Source: Kalmusia sp. IMI 367209 (taxonomy: Eukaryota > Ascomycota > Dothideomycetes > Pleosporales > Didymosphaeriaceae). From it: 64,000 nucleotides of DNA. The notes beneath the pieces were generated by a model. That model saw nothing but the letters and a program-made list of their open reading frames with translations. It ran no database searches and had not been told where the DNA came from. The stretch covers positions 1,426,001-1,490,000 of the forward strand of contig JAPEUQ010000005.1 of assembly GCA_027946365.1 (NCBI GenBank). Direction: 5' to 3'. Shown piece after piece: positions 1 through 10,953 of this stretch. Each line of letters begins with the position of its first letter. Position 1 is the first letter of the stretch. A program made the position numbers and the translations under genes.

Positions 1-717
1 CTTCGCGATACTCAATACAGAGGATTTGGAGCTTCCCTCAACGTGCACTTCGTTATGCTTGGTCTGTGACTAATTATAGTAACCAAAGTCAATCGAATAT
101 TGGCAAACGCTTCTCTGGCGTGCTTTCCTTGTACGGTGCTCTAGTAGATCATGACGAGATTTCCCGCTCCAGTCTCCATTATCTGACAAGTTGTTCAAAG
201 ACTGCATTTCTCGACAGGGTGTGTGTGGTTTGGCTTCAGGGTTTTGCGGATTTTGTCCTCCAGAGGCATATGATTGTCGCTCGTAGCGTCGGTTATAAAT
301 CTTCGTGCGGACATTTTCACATCGTCGTTTAGGTTTAGTTCACGGCCGCGGATCGTCTGTCAGTTGCGTGGCAAACAAGAAGATGAATCGTATAGAAAGT
401 GAATCTATTGAAAGTCTGACCGATATGACTCGGATCCCTGCCGCATGTGTGTCAAGCTATGGGGTAGGTCATCGTTTTTCATGTCACTTCACTATGTCCA
501 CTTATTGTCCGCGGCCGACATACCTGAAGTCAAAATATGTATCCAAAAGTATTAACCATAGTTAAGCTTTCATAATAACTAACTACGATCACTAAAATCC
601 AATTAAGCAACAGACGTCCGGCGTACGAGATTCCTCCCAGAGACGCCTCACCCAGGGTTACAGAGCCTCATACAGCCGATCAAGGCAGCGCAGAAAAACA
701 CCATTGGTAACGCTTCG
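1..717. other. Intergenic, no gene seen
   Basis: Short open frames exist on the plus strand (66-332 and 305-565), but their translations have low complexity, no recognisable motif and no splice-compatible extension. The last 100 bases before the permease start at 718 presumably hold its 5' UTR and promoter. I see no repeat, tRNA or transposon signature. Confidence 0.5.
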
Positions 718-2010
718 ATGCAGCCTCCTACCCAAGCACAACAGCATCAATTGCACGCTTCAACGCAGGATCCCATCCCAAGTCTGAGCTTAAGTGCAGA
801 TGACCCCGAAACACCCCCGGATGGTGGCCTCGACGCGTGGACACAAGCATTAATGGGACATCTCGTTGTCTTCAATACCTGGGGTATGATAGCTACTTTC
901 GGTGTATTCCAGCAACACTATACCAACGAATTCGGATTCCAAGCGTCAGCAGTATCCTGGATCGGCGCCGTTCAAATGTTGGGCCATTTCACTGTCGGGA
1001 TGTTCTCGGGCCGAGCCTATGACGCTGGATACTTGCGTGTAGCGATTATATCTGGAATGCTTCTCACTACTTCAAGCATGCTTCTGACAAGCTTTTGTAA
1101 GAAGTATTGGCAGTTCTTTCTGGCGCAAGGCGTTATGAACGGGGTTGGGAACGGGTTGCAGTATACGCCCGCTGTTACGAATGCTGGAATTTACTTCAGC
1201 AAGAAGAGAAGTACGGCTCTTGCTGTGGTTGCGACTGGCTCCGCGACGGGAGGCATTATCTTCCCAACCATCGCGCGTCAGCTTCTACTGAAGGTCGGCT
1301 TTCCGTGGACAGTGCGCGTGATGAGCTTCGTCATGCTAGCAGTCGGGGCTCTCTACTCTTGCCTCCTTCGATCTCGTCTTCCTCCTCGAAAATCCGGTCC
1401 CCTTTTTGAATTGAGTGCGTTCAAGGAGATTCCGTACAGTCTATTCTTGATAGCAGTGTTTTTCGTTTCTCTGGGTCGGTATTTTGCCTTCTACTATATA
1501 TCCTCTTTTGCGACAGACGTTCTTTTTTTATCTTATGAAACATCCATCAACGTCCTTCTCGTACTGAATGCTGTCAGTGTACTCGGTCGTCTAGTTCCTT
1601 CGTACCTTGCAGATAGATACACAGGCCCGTACAACATCTTGATCCCAATATCCTTCACTTCCGCGCTCATCCTCTATTTTTGGCCTCTGATCGCTAGCGA
1701 AGATGGTCTGTACGGCTGGGCAGTCTTATATGGGTTTTTCGCCGCGGGGTTTCAAGGAATGTTTCCAGCGGTGATGATGACGCTGACGGCCGACACGAGT
1801 AAGCTCGGGACACGAAGTGGAATGGGGTTTGCAGTTGTGGGACTCGGAACATTCCTCGGGCCGCCGATCTCTGGCTTGTTGATTCAGAGTGACGGTGGAA
1901 GATACTTGATCGCCCAGATGTTTACAGGGTCTGCTACTCTGCTAGGGAGCATTATGCTTGTCTTTGGAAGAGTAGCTGTTTTGGGTTCTCGGTTGATAGT
2001 TAGAGGGTAA
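718..2010 (+). CDS. MFS permease, monocarboxylate-transporter-like
   Basis: This single exon encodes 430 aa, a normal length for fungal MCT-type (SLC16/MCH-like) major facilitator permeases of the plasma membrane. Residues near 33-42 carry the family's PDGG-x-x-x-W signature just before the first membrane helix. About eleven or twelve hydrophobic segments follow, split by a basic central loop (RSRLPPRK, about residues 217-224). The second half has the LGRLVPSYLADR loop and a late G-rich helix with GLGTFLGPPISGLL, typical of the second six-helix bundle. The family co-transports monocarboxylates, riboflavin or secondary metabolites with protons; the substrate here cannot be read from sequence. 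No intron is needed, unlike the two other MFS genes in the window. The upstream neighbour is outside the window and the downstream gene is convergent. Confidence 0.88.
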   Translation: MQPPTQAQQHQLHASTQDPIPSLSLSADDPETPPDGGLDAWTQALMGHLVVFNTWGMIATFGVFQQHYTNEFGFQASAVSWIGAVQMLGHFTVGMFSGRAYDAGYLRVAIISGMLLTTSSMLLTSFCKKYWQFFLAQGVMNGVGNGLQYTPAVTNAGIYFSKKRSTALAVVATGSATGGIIFPTIARQLLLKVGFPWTVRVMSFVMLAVGALYSCLLRSRLPPRKSGPLFELSAFKEIPYSLFLIAVFFVSLGRYFAFYYISSFATDVLFLSYETSINVLLVLNAVSVLGRLVPSYLADRYTGPYNILIPISFTSALILYFWPLIASEDGLYGWAVLYGFFAAGFQGMFPAVMMTLTADTSKLGTRSGMGFAVVGLGTFLGPPISGLLIQSDGGRYLIAQMFTGSATLLGSIMLVFGRVAVLGSRLIVRG

Positions 2011-2572
2011 TTTGTGGTCGATAGTCACCATCAAAGGACCAGATAGGTACGGATCCCGATTTGATTCTGGACTATGAACCGAACCAGATTGGCGCGGCAG
2101 GGATACGATTCCAATTGAAGGTCGGCATGGTAGTCACCAGGGGCGTATGTGCTTGCGCGGCTTCAATGGATTATACATATAGATCAGTGGACTTGATATC
2201 TGGTCTAGGGACTGGCTGCTCTGATTAGTTGCCATGAAGAAGAAAAAATAAGACTGGCCATCTTGGAGCTACTTAAGCGGCTTGTCTCTTGTGGACTATA
2301 TAGATCTTACATTAAGTAGGCACAATGCGTTCCACGCTGCCACGAAATTTACTATGCAAAGCAGTTAAGATAAGACAAAGGTTGATCGCAAGCACGTCTA
2401 TTTCTTGGCAGTATATCCTCAAGCCTTATCATACACTCCATCTTGAAACACATTTCCACATAACGCCCATATATGCTCCTCCCGCTTCATTATCCTACAC
2501 ATGCAAGCTTTCTCCCTATATCACCTATCGCTTGGGGACTCTTTCACATCTTCAGTCTGGTCGAACCCTTCC
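2011..2572. other. Intergenic between convergent genes
   Basis: This is 3' flanking sequence of the MFS permease and of the minus-strand ribosomal protein gene. Short plus-strand frames at 2325-2764 are the antisense of the ribosomal gene and low-complexity T/C-rich sequence. Nothing else is recognisable. Confidence 0.5.
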
Positions 2573-2845
2573 CTACTCCAACTCCTCTTTCCCAAACCGC
2601 TTCTCGATATAATAGCCCGGGTCCGGCCGCCTCGCCCTACGCTGCTCTTCTTTGGTTACCGCACGATCCACCTCCTTCACATCTACCAACTCCTTGATGC
2701 GCATAATCTGACCCGCAACGGACTGGCTGACCGGGTGGTAGACGGTTGTCATGCGTTTACGTAGGCCGAGGGCGTGGAGCACGCCTTGTGTCTTTTGAGG
2801 AAGGCCAATGCCTGACCGCATGAGAGTTATGCGGAAGTAGGCCAT
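2573..2845 (-). CDS. MRPL33: Mitochondrial large-subunit ribosomal protein uL30m
   Basis: From the ATG at 2845 this encodes 90 aa, close to the 86 aa of yeast MRPL33. The start MAYFRITLMRSGIGLP and the following QKTQGVLHALGLRKR, then HPVSQSVAGQIMRIKELV, are the L30 fold core: strand, helix with the GLRKR basic turn, and the helix before the final strand. The tail RRPDPGYYIEKR is typical of filamentous fungi. The frame stays open upstream to 2992, and a good donor (gtatgc near 2988) with an acceptor near 2939 sits there. Joining through that intron shifts out of frame, so it is probably a 5' UTR intron and I chose the internal ATG that matches family length. The protein would assemble in the mitochondrial 54S subunit. 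Confidence 0.82.
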   Translation of the reverse strand: MAYFRITLMRSGIGLPQKTQGVLHALGLRKRMTTVYHPVSQSVAGQIMRIKELVDVKEVDRAVTKEEQRRARRPDPGYYIEKRFGKEELE

Positions 2846-4490
2846 ATTGTGGAGAGGGTAAATTGCGCCGCGGGAAAGAGGAAGGGTCTGGAAAGCGGTT
2901 GGGGTGCGGCCGTGGAGGGTGTGCGGGCGTATGCGACAGCTAAATAAGAGATTAGTCGGTATTCGTGATGTCGGCTTGGCTTTTGCATACAATTGGCCTT
3001 ATATGAGCGATGCGCGGATGCCGTGAACTTTTTCGCAATGTTGAAGCGACGCGGAACCAAAGCTATCTCATCTCGGCACGTGGAGCTAGTACCCGTCCCC
3101 GGCGCCCTAACCTAATTCGGTACATTCACTTTCTCCTCCTCCAACCCCACCATCTGTCATCTCAATGCTACAAGCCTGAAGGCTGCGAGATGCGCTGGCC
3201 AAAAACTCCTATGGAACAAGTAGCGGTGAGTGACCTATAAAGACGAGGGTCAAAACGACATGCAAGCAGCCTTCCGCAATCCTCGTCATTCTCACTCCTC
3301 TATCCGCCTTTGGAACATTCCAGCATCAACCCAAAGGGGCACAGCATGATTTGACAAGGATCAATACAGACCAAAGATCTGCAGAAATAACGAAAGAGAA
3401 GGCGTGATTGGTCATTTCCTTGTGTAACCGACCAGGTTGTAAGCAAACAATCCAACGGCTAGACGACGCGAAGAGTCTCGCCATAGCCTGAAGATGGTAG
3501 CCTGCAGCAAATCTGGGATGCTCGAGGCTTCGTGCAGTAATCGCGCGTTGCTGACACGCTCGAAGTTTCAATGTGTGAGCGATACCCCATAGCGGTATCG
3601 ACCAGAGGACATGTTAAAGTGACATCTCACTCCTCTCTTTTTGGTCTCAGTATGCGACATGTTTCTCCTATTTTCTTTCTTCGAAAACATCAAAGTCATC
3701 TCTCTCTTTACTAGTCTTGGTATACTTGTTTACCTTGTGCCTGCACCGGAAGCCCACAGCGAAAGCGGATCAACACTGCCAATAGGAAGTGTCCCAAGGT
3801 TGACGATGGAAGATCAGTTGGCGGACGCACTGTCGAGCCTTCGGATCCTCACGTCCATCTTAACACACGTCACACGGATAAGTGGAAACATCTCTCTCGT
3901 CTAAGCCCCGTTCCTGTTGTGTTACTGTTTACCAGCCCCCACGCATATTGCCGAATTGCGAATCCGTCTACTTCAACGGCAAGTTTCCCTCTAGTCGTTG
4001 TGGTAAAGCTCGATGTTCTTCCCAGGAGGACGTTTCCCCTAACTTCCGACGCGTCAATGCATCAGCTCTTAGATCTCGACTTTTCCCAGATCGGAAGCGC
4101 GCATCTGGTCTGTTTACATGCCGTCGGCTTGTGGAGCTTGTAGATAGGATACAACGTGCCTCGCCAAATTGGGCAGAAGGAAAAGACATGTCGTCTACTT
4201 TCGAGATCACATTAGAAGTCCGTTTGAAAGCGAGTCTTCACCGCCTGTCCTTCGTCGAAGTATAAAGGCGCTGCGATGGTTTCGACCAAAGCATCCACCT
4301 GATGCGCTTCATTTCCTCCTGGGCCTAATTCTCTGCAGAATCTTTCGCTCGTCACCTCGTTGTGCTGCTGCTTACACTTCCATTCTCTGTTACCTACTTT
4401 CGTTTCTTACTCGTTCCACAAGTCCCCACGGCACACAGTCTATTTCTGTCTACCTTCACGCCCTTGACACGCGACACCTATATTTCAGCC
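2846..4490. other. Intergenic, divergent promoter region
   Basis: This 1.6 kb lies between the divergent uL30m and DUF7587-like genes. It holds a likely 5' UTR intron of the ribosomal gene (about 2940-2988, minus strand). Pyrimidine-rich sequence at 4380-4490 is typical of a leader before the ATG at 4491. Several overlapping frames at 3641-4501 lack coherent coding character and I call none of them. Confidence 0.45.
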
Positions 4491-5093
4491 ATGTCAAGTA
4501 AGCCGTCCAGTCCCCTTTCTTCCAATCTAACCTCCCTAATACCCTCAAGCAATATTCTCTTACCTGACACCCCACCCTTTCGCCCCACCGTTCCCCTCAG
4601 GCCAGACCCAGACACCGTCCCATCCCAAATACCCCCAGTCGTCTACCGAGTCCACCGCGCCGGCGCCCAAACCCGCTACTCCTTCTCGACGGGCTTCGCC
4701 GCTAAGAACCAAACCACCATCGTCAACTTTCCCTCCATCCGCGACCGTTTCGGCCTCGCCCATCTCAACCAACAAACCAACATCTCATCCCCCTTCGTCT
4801 CAGTCTACAAATCATTGTCGCACGCCGAGGCCGTGGCGCGCCACTTCGCCGAGCGGTACAACGAGGATACGTACGTAGTCACCATCGATACGAATCATTT
4901 GCCACGGGGACCGGTGTTCTGGGCGGCGACGATTCTGACGGGCCAGGACTTGAGCGCAGAACAGAAGTGGCTGCATGAGGGCGAGTACTTGGTCATGTAT
5001 AGGATTGGGCCTCAGGCGATTCGGGACCAGACGTTAGTTGTGAAGAGGGATACCCAGGGGTGGAGGGCGCCGGGCGTTGTTGGGGGACGTTAG
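4491..5093 (+). CDS. Small fungal protein, DUF7587-like
   Basis: The single exon from the ATG at 4491 gives 200 aa. The frame is open back to 4362, but the upstream part is low-complexity hydrophobic sequence that looks like translated UTR, and the 4491 ATG has a better context. After a Ser/Pro-rich N-terminus of about 40 residues comes a compact domain: PPVVYRVHRAG, then STGFAAKN, a central VSVYKSLSHAEAVARHFAERY helix and a YVVTIDTNHLP strand. This order (Y/F-R-V start, S-x-GF-A, S-x-x-A-x-x-A helix, V-x-I-D) resembles the fungal DUF7587 group, whose function is unknown to me. No signal peptide or membrane segment is seen. The DUF assignment is from memory of the pattern and is moderate. Confidence 0.68.
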   Translation: MSSKPSSPLSSNLTSLIPSSNILLPDTPPFRPTVPLRPDPDTVPSQIPPVVYRVHRAGAQTRYSFSTGFAAKNQTTIVNFPSIRDRFGLAHLNQQTNISSPFVSVYKSLSHAEAVARHFAERYNEDTYVVTIDTNHLPRGPVFWAATILTGQDLSAEQKWLHEGEYLVMYRIGPQAIRDQTLVVKRDTQGWRAPGVVGGR

Positions 5094-5569
5094 CCGAGAT
5101 GGGGCGAGGAAGAGTGGTGAGTGATGGGCTGGGGGTTGGTTGTGAGTATTGACGGTCACGGTTGGCAAGGCGCTTTGTTTCTCGTGTGCACTGTTTTAGT
5201 ATGGTAGTGCGTCCTTTTCGCCGAGTCCCTTTTTTTTTTTGGGGGTTTCCTGGACATGATGTCAAGATGCACACAATTGTGTTATTCTCGGTTTCTTTTC
5301 TGCGTGGCTGGAGATTATACCCCGGCAAATCCTGTGCTCGCATGGACTGGAGTTCCTTTCTTCACTTACGACATCGGCGCACTGTATCTCTCGAGAAAGT
5401 CTTCTGGCATTCTTTTCATAGACTCGTGTTTTGTTTGACACGCTCGTTGTTTGAAATCGGTAAAGAATTTATATTCGACATAATAAACGCCCCTATGGTA
5501 TATTGCGAGTCCATGACCTGCAGCTGAGAGATTTGGCTTCATGTACTTGATTATATCTGAAGGATATTG
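5094..5569. other. Intergenic between convergent genes
   Basis: This is the shared 3' flank of the DUF7587-like gene and the minus-strand APP1 gene. It contains a T10 run near 5229. No gene or repeat is recognised. Confidence 0.5.
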
Positions 5570-8483
5570 TCAATAATAATGTGTTATTCTGAGGCTGCTA
5601 CCTCCCGTCCCCATTCCCCTCTTTCCTGCCCCTCTGTTATCTTTCTTCTCGTTTTCACTATGTTCCTCAATCAACCTCTTTGCATCCCCCAGAACATCAC
5701 CACCCACCCTCCAACTCTTCAACACAACGTCCTTCTCTCCTAGCACCTGCTCCGCCCTCGCCCACCTCTGCCGCCACAACTGCTCCCTTTTATTGATCAC
5801 CTGACCTTCCGCTCCATATCCATTGCCTCCACCACTGCCATTCGTACCCAGCGTCGACCCCGTGTTCGTTCGTTGCGGTAGTTGCTGTGCAGCTGAAGTG
5901 GAAAAGGGTTGCGTCACTGAAGCGTTGGGCCGCGTGCTGGGGTGTGGTATAGGCGGTGCGTGTTGCCACGCGGCATTGGCTTTGGTGCTGACATAACCGG
6001 CCGCAGCGGCAGGGTACGCTGTGATGCCACGGCGGGGAGGAGGGGGAGGAGGAGGAGGTGTTCTTTTGGTACTGGATGTATCTCGAGGGTCGCTTTGATT
6101 CGTCGTGTAAGATTGGTTCGCGGTGTTATTATCGTTAGGGTGGAGGTATGATGATGCAGATGGAAGGTGGTTGTATGCTGAGTATAATTTGTCTCGAGCC
6201 ATCCCGGCGTAACTTTGTTCAGACTGAACGTTCGGTTTCGGTGCAATTAATGGCTTCTGGGGATTGGTCATGGTGCCTGCAGCTGTGCTTGGTGTCTGGT
6301 GCGATAGGGGACTGGACTGATTTACGTTCGAGGACGGTTTACGTGGCTTGGGTGGAGGTGGTGCCTTCGGAGATGACGATTGTGTGTGAGAGTCGCCTGA
6401 CGAGCTCCGTAGCGCAATGGGTTTCCTCGGAGGTACAGGTACTGACTTCGCACTGGCCATTGACGACACAGATGCCCGGTGATCGTGTATCGCTGCTTGC
6501 GTATCGGTATTGACACGCCGGGGGGCGGGGGGATGATCTGGTCTATCATTTGGGGAAAGGTCAATGAGACTTTGTACAGGCGGTGGCGAGGACGTCGGAT
6601 CGGATCTCCGAGGTGGTAGTTGAGGTCGTGATGCTGGGTGATCGTCTTCAAGTTGGGGAAACATCGACCTCGACCTCCTCTTCTCGTCCTCTTCCATTTC
6701 GCGAAGTGAGGCTGCAATAGCGGCCTTGTACTCTGGGTCGTCCTCTTCTGAAGATGCCTGCATTCTCCTCGAGCCGTTTCTATCTCCTTGCTGAGACGAA
6801 GTGGACCCTTCATTCGGCAAAGAGCCGATGGAAGGGTCGAAAAATCCTCCGCCTTCCGTCGTTGTCACATCTCGTATGAACACAGCGATGACTCGTCCTG
6901 GGTTCTCCAGCACAAAGTCAGTGTACACCTCCAGATCAGCTTCTCCGCTATCGCCGATCAAGATAAACTTCCTTTCAGGGAAGTCGCGCGCAATCTTATC
7001 GAGCGTGCCCTTTTTCCTCTCGGCGACGGGCTCGAAAATACCTTGAAGCATACCGCTATATTGCTTCAAGTGGAAAGACCCAGGGGGCAGTCCAGCTAAC
7101 GAGAAATACTTCGAGATGACGGGAAATAGCTGCCAAGGCGAGTTGGAGACGTAATGGAACTTCACTCCCATTTCTGCCATGGTGTTATACCATTCCCGGA
7201 CACCCTCAATCGTGAGGTCACCTAGATCGCGAATGAATGCGTTTCGGAAGATCTCACGAGCTCCACTGCTGATCGCTGAATGCTTGATTGTGTCGTCGAT
7301 ATCGCTTATTACACTAATGCCTTGCGACTCTGTGATGATGACCTCTTCTGTTGCAGATAACTTGTCAGATGCAAGGATTCGAATATGGGTGGGCACAAAG
7401 TCCAATGCTGCGCTAATGCTGAAATGACCTGACGGATTTGTGTAGACCGTTCTCTGCTTGGATATCTCGTCGTTATAGAAGAAGATACTGATTGGTGTAT
7501 TGGCCATGGGGATGGCGAGAAAGTGGCGAAGTCTAGCCATGAGACGTGCATGCGCTTCTGCAAGCTCGGAGGGGCTCATATCGGCTGGTTGATTCCACGA
7601 CTGCCGTTTTTGTAGCGGGGTGATGTTATCGACACTCTTTAACGAGCTACTTGACGGACTGTGTGAGAGGTCCCGCACTCTCGGATGCCCTGGACTCTGT
7701 GTACGATACTCTCGTATGCTGTCAGCATCGTCTGTTGGCTGTTCACTATAAGCTCCCTTGGCTGCCATCTCAGCTTCCCGTTCGCCTTTCCTCAGTATTT
7801 CTTCGGCCTCCTTTGCAGTGACTTGATCCTCCCGTTGCGCCTGCCGTAATTGTGCCCGTTCGTGATGGCTCAGGTGTCCGGGACTTGGCTCTCTGCTACT
7901 CCAGGGACTCTCGGACGCGCTCGAAGGTTTCGTGCCAGCGGGTGGAGCTTGAATACCTACAAGCTGACGCGCAAGCCCGATAAAGAGTCGCTGCTTCCTA
8001 GACATCTGCCCTTTGTGCGGGGAATAGATCCACCCTCTCACATCCACGTCCACTATGGCGTTATCGTCTTCATAGTCGTTCCATTGCTGCTTCCAGAACT
8101 CTGCATCGCCAGCGCCGGTAGAATCTCGCACGTCGCGACCGTCGCCTGGGACTTCCTGAATCGTGCCGGGCTCTGCTTCAGGCTTCAGACATCAGCAAGA
8201 GCTTTCATACCCATTCAATGGTGCTCACCTTCTTTTTGACATGTGTTCGAGCATAGCTAGGGAACAAGATCATCTCTTCATCCCCGTTGCGCACAATGGC
8301 AGCATCGGGGAAGCTCCCAGGTGTGTCATCCTCATAGTCATAATTGGCCTCAGACCTGCTCCAGTTCGGCGCATACTGTTGCTGGTACGTCTGGCGCAGC
8401 TCGTTCGCTGCCTTCAGGTACCCCGCAAGCTTTCTCCTCCGCGCACCGGGCTCCCGTGGCGCATAGTTGTCTTGGTAGCTCAT
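5570..8483 (-). CDS. APP1: Phosphatidate phosphatase APP1-like, actin patch protein
   Basis: Exons 8483-8229 and 8182-5570 join in phase 0 across a 46-base GT-AG intron (8183-8228) to give 955 aa. The conserved N-terminal module (REPGARRRKLAGYLKAANE, then TPGSFPDAAIVRNGDEEM) runs across the intron into PEAEPGTIQEVPGDGRD and the WIYSPHKGQMSRKQRLF block. The catalytic DUF2183/HAD-like domain carries the DxDxT motif DIDDT at about residues 379-383, followed by a conserved YVSNSPWQLFP motif and the acidic FILIGDSGEADLEVY motif. Yeast App1 is a Mg-dependent phosphatidate phosphatase at cortical actin patches. The C-terminal 450 residues are Pro/Ser-rich with repeated PPPPxP and PxPPRK stretches, expected SH3 ligands. 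The frame stays open to an ATG at 8816, but that start has a poor context. Confidence 0.9.
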
Positions 8484-9176
8484 CGCCTTGCCCCGAGGCT
8501 CTCCGTTTATAGAGGTCTTGGTCAGCTTCTGGCGTCGCAGCTTCGCTTCATGTTCGAGGTAATTGCTGCCTATGAGCTTCCTGGTATGGCCACGCAATCG
8601 CTGAAGAATGCTCGGCTTCTTCTTGAGCTTGAGAGCTTGTCTATATACGATATATTTGTATATGCGAGACTGTGTGCTGTGCTTGAGGGAGGGAAATGTT
8701 TCGTGGCGGAGCTTGGAGAGATGCGCGCGTGCTCGTTGGTGGGTGTGGGGGAACAGGTAGCGAAGGAGGGATGAAGTGCCGTGGGAGGAGGGCTTACGGC
8801 GGAGCGGTTTTGGCATCCAGCTGGATGCCTGGGGCGATGCCTAATATTACGAGGGTTAGTAAGGGGGAACACAGGATGAAGATCTCGAGCATGCACTGCT
8901 TGAAAGCTCGCTGTCACATAATTAGTAGCAACGTCATTCCGCGCGCACGGTCCACTCGCTGTCTGAGGAGAATCTCGCCTCGATCAAGTTCACCGCAGAT
9001 CACACCAAAGCTCATAGTCTCCACGGGTCCGATAGCACATATGACAACACTATAAACTTTTTAATCATGAAACTATATACGACAGACTCGGTGAGAGCAT
9101 TGATATCAGCTCGTTTCCGCAAGAAGCAGGCCCAGTAGTAGTCACTGACTTGGAGCAATATCGTACGTTTTGGTTC
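8484..9176. other. Intergenic; possible APP1 N-terminal extension
   Basis: The APP1 frame continues without a stop from 8483 to an ATG at 8816. The 111 codons are rich in Arg, Lys and His and could be a basic extension or just an open 5' leader. From 8817 to 9176 I see no gene; this part separates APP1 from the SDR gene transcribed in the same direction. Confidence 0.4.
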
Positions 9177-10184
9177 CTAGTTACTAGCAGGAATGGCACC
9201 GAGGGCTTCCGTCACGTTCGGGACATCTTTCTCCAAAGCCCGCACAATCTCCTTCCAGATGCGCAAGCCAAGCTGTTTATTCTCTTCTCCTAATAGACTA
9301 GGCGGAATCGGCATGATTCGACCGTATTTCCAGAATCTGCCATGTGATTTCTCACCTTGAATTGTCCCGCTTAGTATCGGATTCGCGCCTATGTCGGGAG
9401 TATGAAAGAACAGCAATCCCAATATGAAGGATATGATGGCAGTAATGATCGGATACTGGTAATCGCGACCAATGTCGGAATTGACGGGACCGGGGCAGAT
9501 CGAAGTGATAATCACGTCTCCGGATGACACCTCGCTAGCTAGCTTGACGATCGCATACATCTGGAAAAGCTTGGTGAACTTATATTGAGTCCACGGGCGA
9601 AAATTCTCTCGTCTGTTATACCATTCGAGGATGTCCGGCTCTTTCCGGGCCTCTTGGCTCACAATGGCGGTCTGATGGCCTCCAGAATTGACGAACTCGA
9701 GCACCGGTATTTTTCTTGAGGGATTTTTTGATGCCTTCAGTTTAGGGAGAAGTAAAATAGCAAGCAAGATCGATGACAACGTGTTGACTTGGAGGTCTTC
9801 CTCCCAGCCATGTCGAGAACGTTCATAGTCAGCTCTGTGAATTCCGGCGTTGAGGATGACGACGTCGAGATGATCTAGTATATCAGCCCGTTTGGCGAAG
9901 GCAACAATGCTGGCGTAAGAGTTCATGTCCAGCTCCCATACTTCAAGCTGGTCACCCCGACCGTGGCGTGCTTCAATAGTGGTCTTAGCCGCATCGCCTT
10001 TCTTCAAATCACGTACGGCAAGAATGACCTTAGAGGCACCTAATGCAGCGAATTTGGCAGCGGCTTCGCGTCCGATTCCAGAAGATGCGCCAGTTACGAT
10101 GACATTTCGACCCTGGTACGACTCTGTGATAGGCTGGGGTGGAGAAACCCATCTGTATTTGAAACCCCGAATGAATCCAGCCAT
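9177..10184 (-). CDS. Short-chain dehydrogenase/reductase (SDR)
   Basis: A single exon encodes 335 aa with the full classical SDR signature. The Rossmann motif TGASSGIG sits at residues 31-38, NAG at 112-114, the catalytic Ser in FVNSGGH near 167, and the YxxxK pair at Tyr201/Lys205, followed by ICPGPVNSDI, the usual PG motif. R58 in AVRDLKKG after the second strand suggests NADP(H) preference. A hydrophobic stretch around residues 228-245 (ITAIISFILGLLFF) could anchor the protein to a membrane. The sequence resembles fungal retinol dehydrogenase/WW-domain-oxidoreductase-like SDRs, a large group with varied substrates, so the reaction cannot be specified. No adjacent pathway genes help. Confidence 0.9.
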   Translation of the reverse strand: MAGFIRGFKYRWVSPPQPITESYQGRNVIVTGASSGIGREAAAKFAALGASKVILAVRDLKKGDAAKTTIEARHGRGDQLEVWELDMNSYASIVAFAKRADILDHLDVVILNAGIHRADYERSRHGWEEDLQVNTLSSILLAILLLPKLKASKNPSRKIPVLEFVNSGGHQTAIVSQEARKEPDILEWYNRRENFRPWTQYKFTKLFQMYAIVKLASEVSSGDVIITSICPGPVNSDIGRDYQYPIITAIISFILGLLFFHTPDIGANPILSGTIQGEKSHGRFWKYGRIMPIPPSLLGEENKQLGLRIWKEIVRALEKDVPNVTEALGAIPASN

Positions 10185-10953
10185 TTTTGTGTGGGTTGAA
10201 AGTTATTGAGGCAAGGAAGCGTGGATGAAGAGATTATGCAGATGTTTAAGACTGCTCCTGTAGTCAATGCTTTTTTCTAAAATGTGTCGACGGTTCGTAC
10301 GCTCGGGGGTTAAAATAGCGATTTGGTGAGTGGGCGAGTTGTTAAAAACCCTTTTGATATGCAATGATGCCTTTCAGAGTCAAAAGTTGTTCGTACAGTA
10401 AAAAAAATGGAAAACCGTGTAATTGGCAAGATGGTCGAAGCACCTTGTGAGTGGGTTGGCTTTGCAAGAATAAATATTATGTACACTCATCCATTGCCTG
10501 ATGGTTCATGCATAGACAAGATTTATAGTCGCTAAATCATGCTCTGGAGGTACCTGCCTCTGACGTATTAGCTAGTTTAGCCAATTGAGGGGCACTTACC
10601 CGATACAGCAATCACATGTGTGCGGTGGATGAAGCATCCATTACTTATATTGAATCTAATAAGGAACATGATTGTTCAGGTCTCACTGAACCACATGTTA
10701 GTGAGCAGGACCGCTGAATCACTTCTATTGACGTAGACAGTGCAAACCGCACTAGTGACTAAGTATTGACTAATCGGCTCATCCGCTCGCGGCGGCGTGC
10801 TGCAGCACCATTGCGAAAACACAACACCAAAAGTGAAGGCAGGCAAATTTTCTCACGCCTAGCCATGCTGGCTCTATCCTCACCTACTTACCGACCCCGC
10901 TGACCTCTCTCCACCCACACGACCGACGTGACGTTGGAGAGCGACGACCAACC
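10185..10953. other. Divergent promoter between SDR and LSM1
   Basis: This non-coding 770 bases separates two divergently transcribed genes. It is AT-rich over 10200-10700 with an A7 run near 10400. The last 150 bases are C-rich and probably the LSM1 leader. No further feature is supported. Confidence 0.5.

Noticed and set aside
6322..6813. Minus-strand 163-codon frame inside APP1
   Set aside because: An alternative frame of the disordered APP1 tail; the APP1 frame is clearly the coding one.
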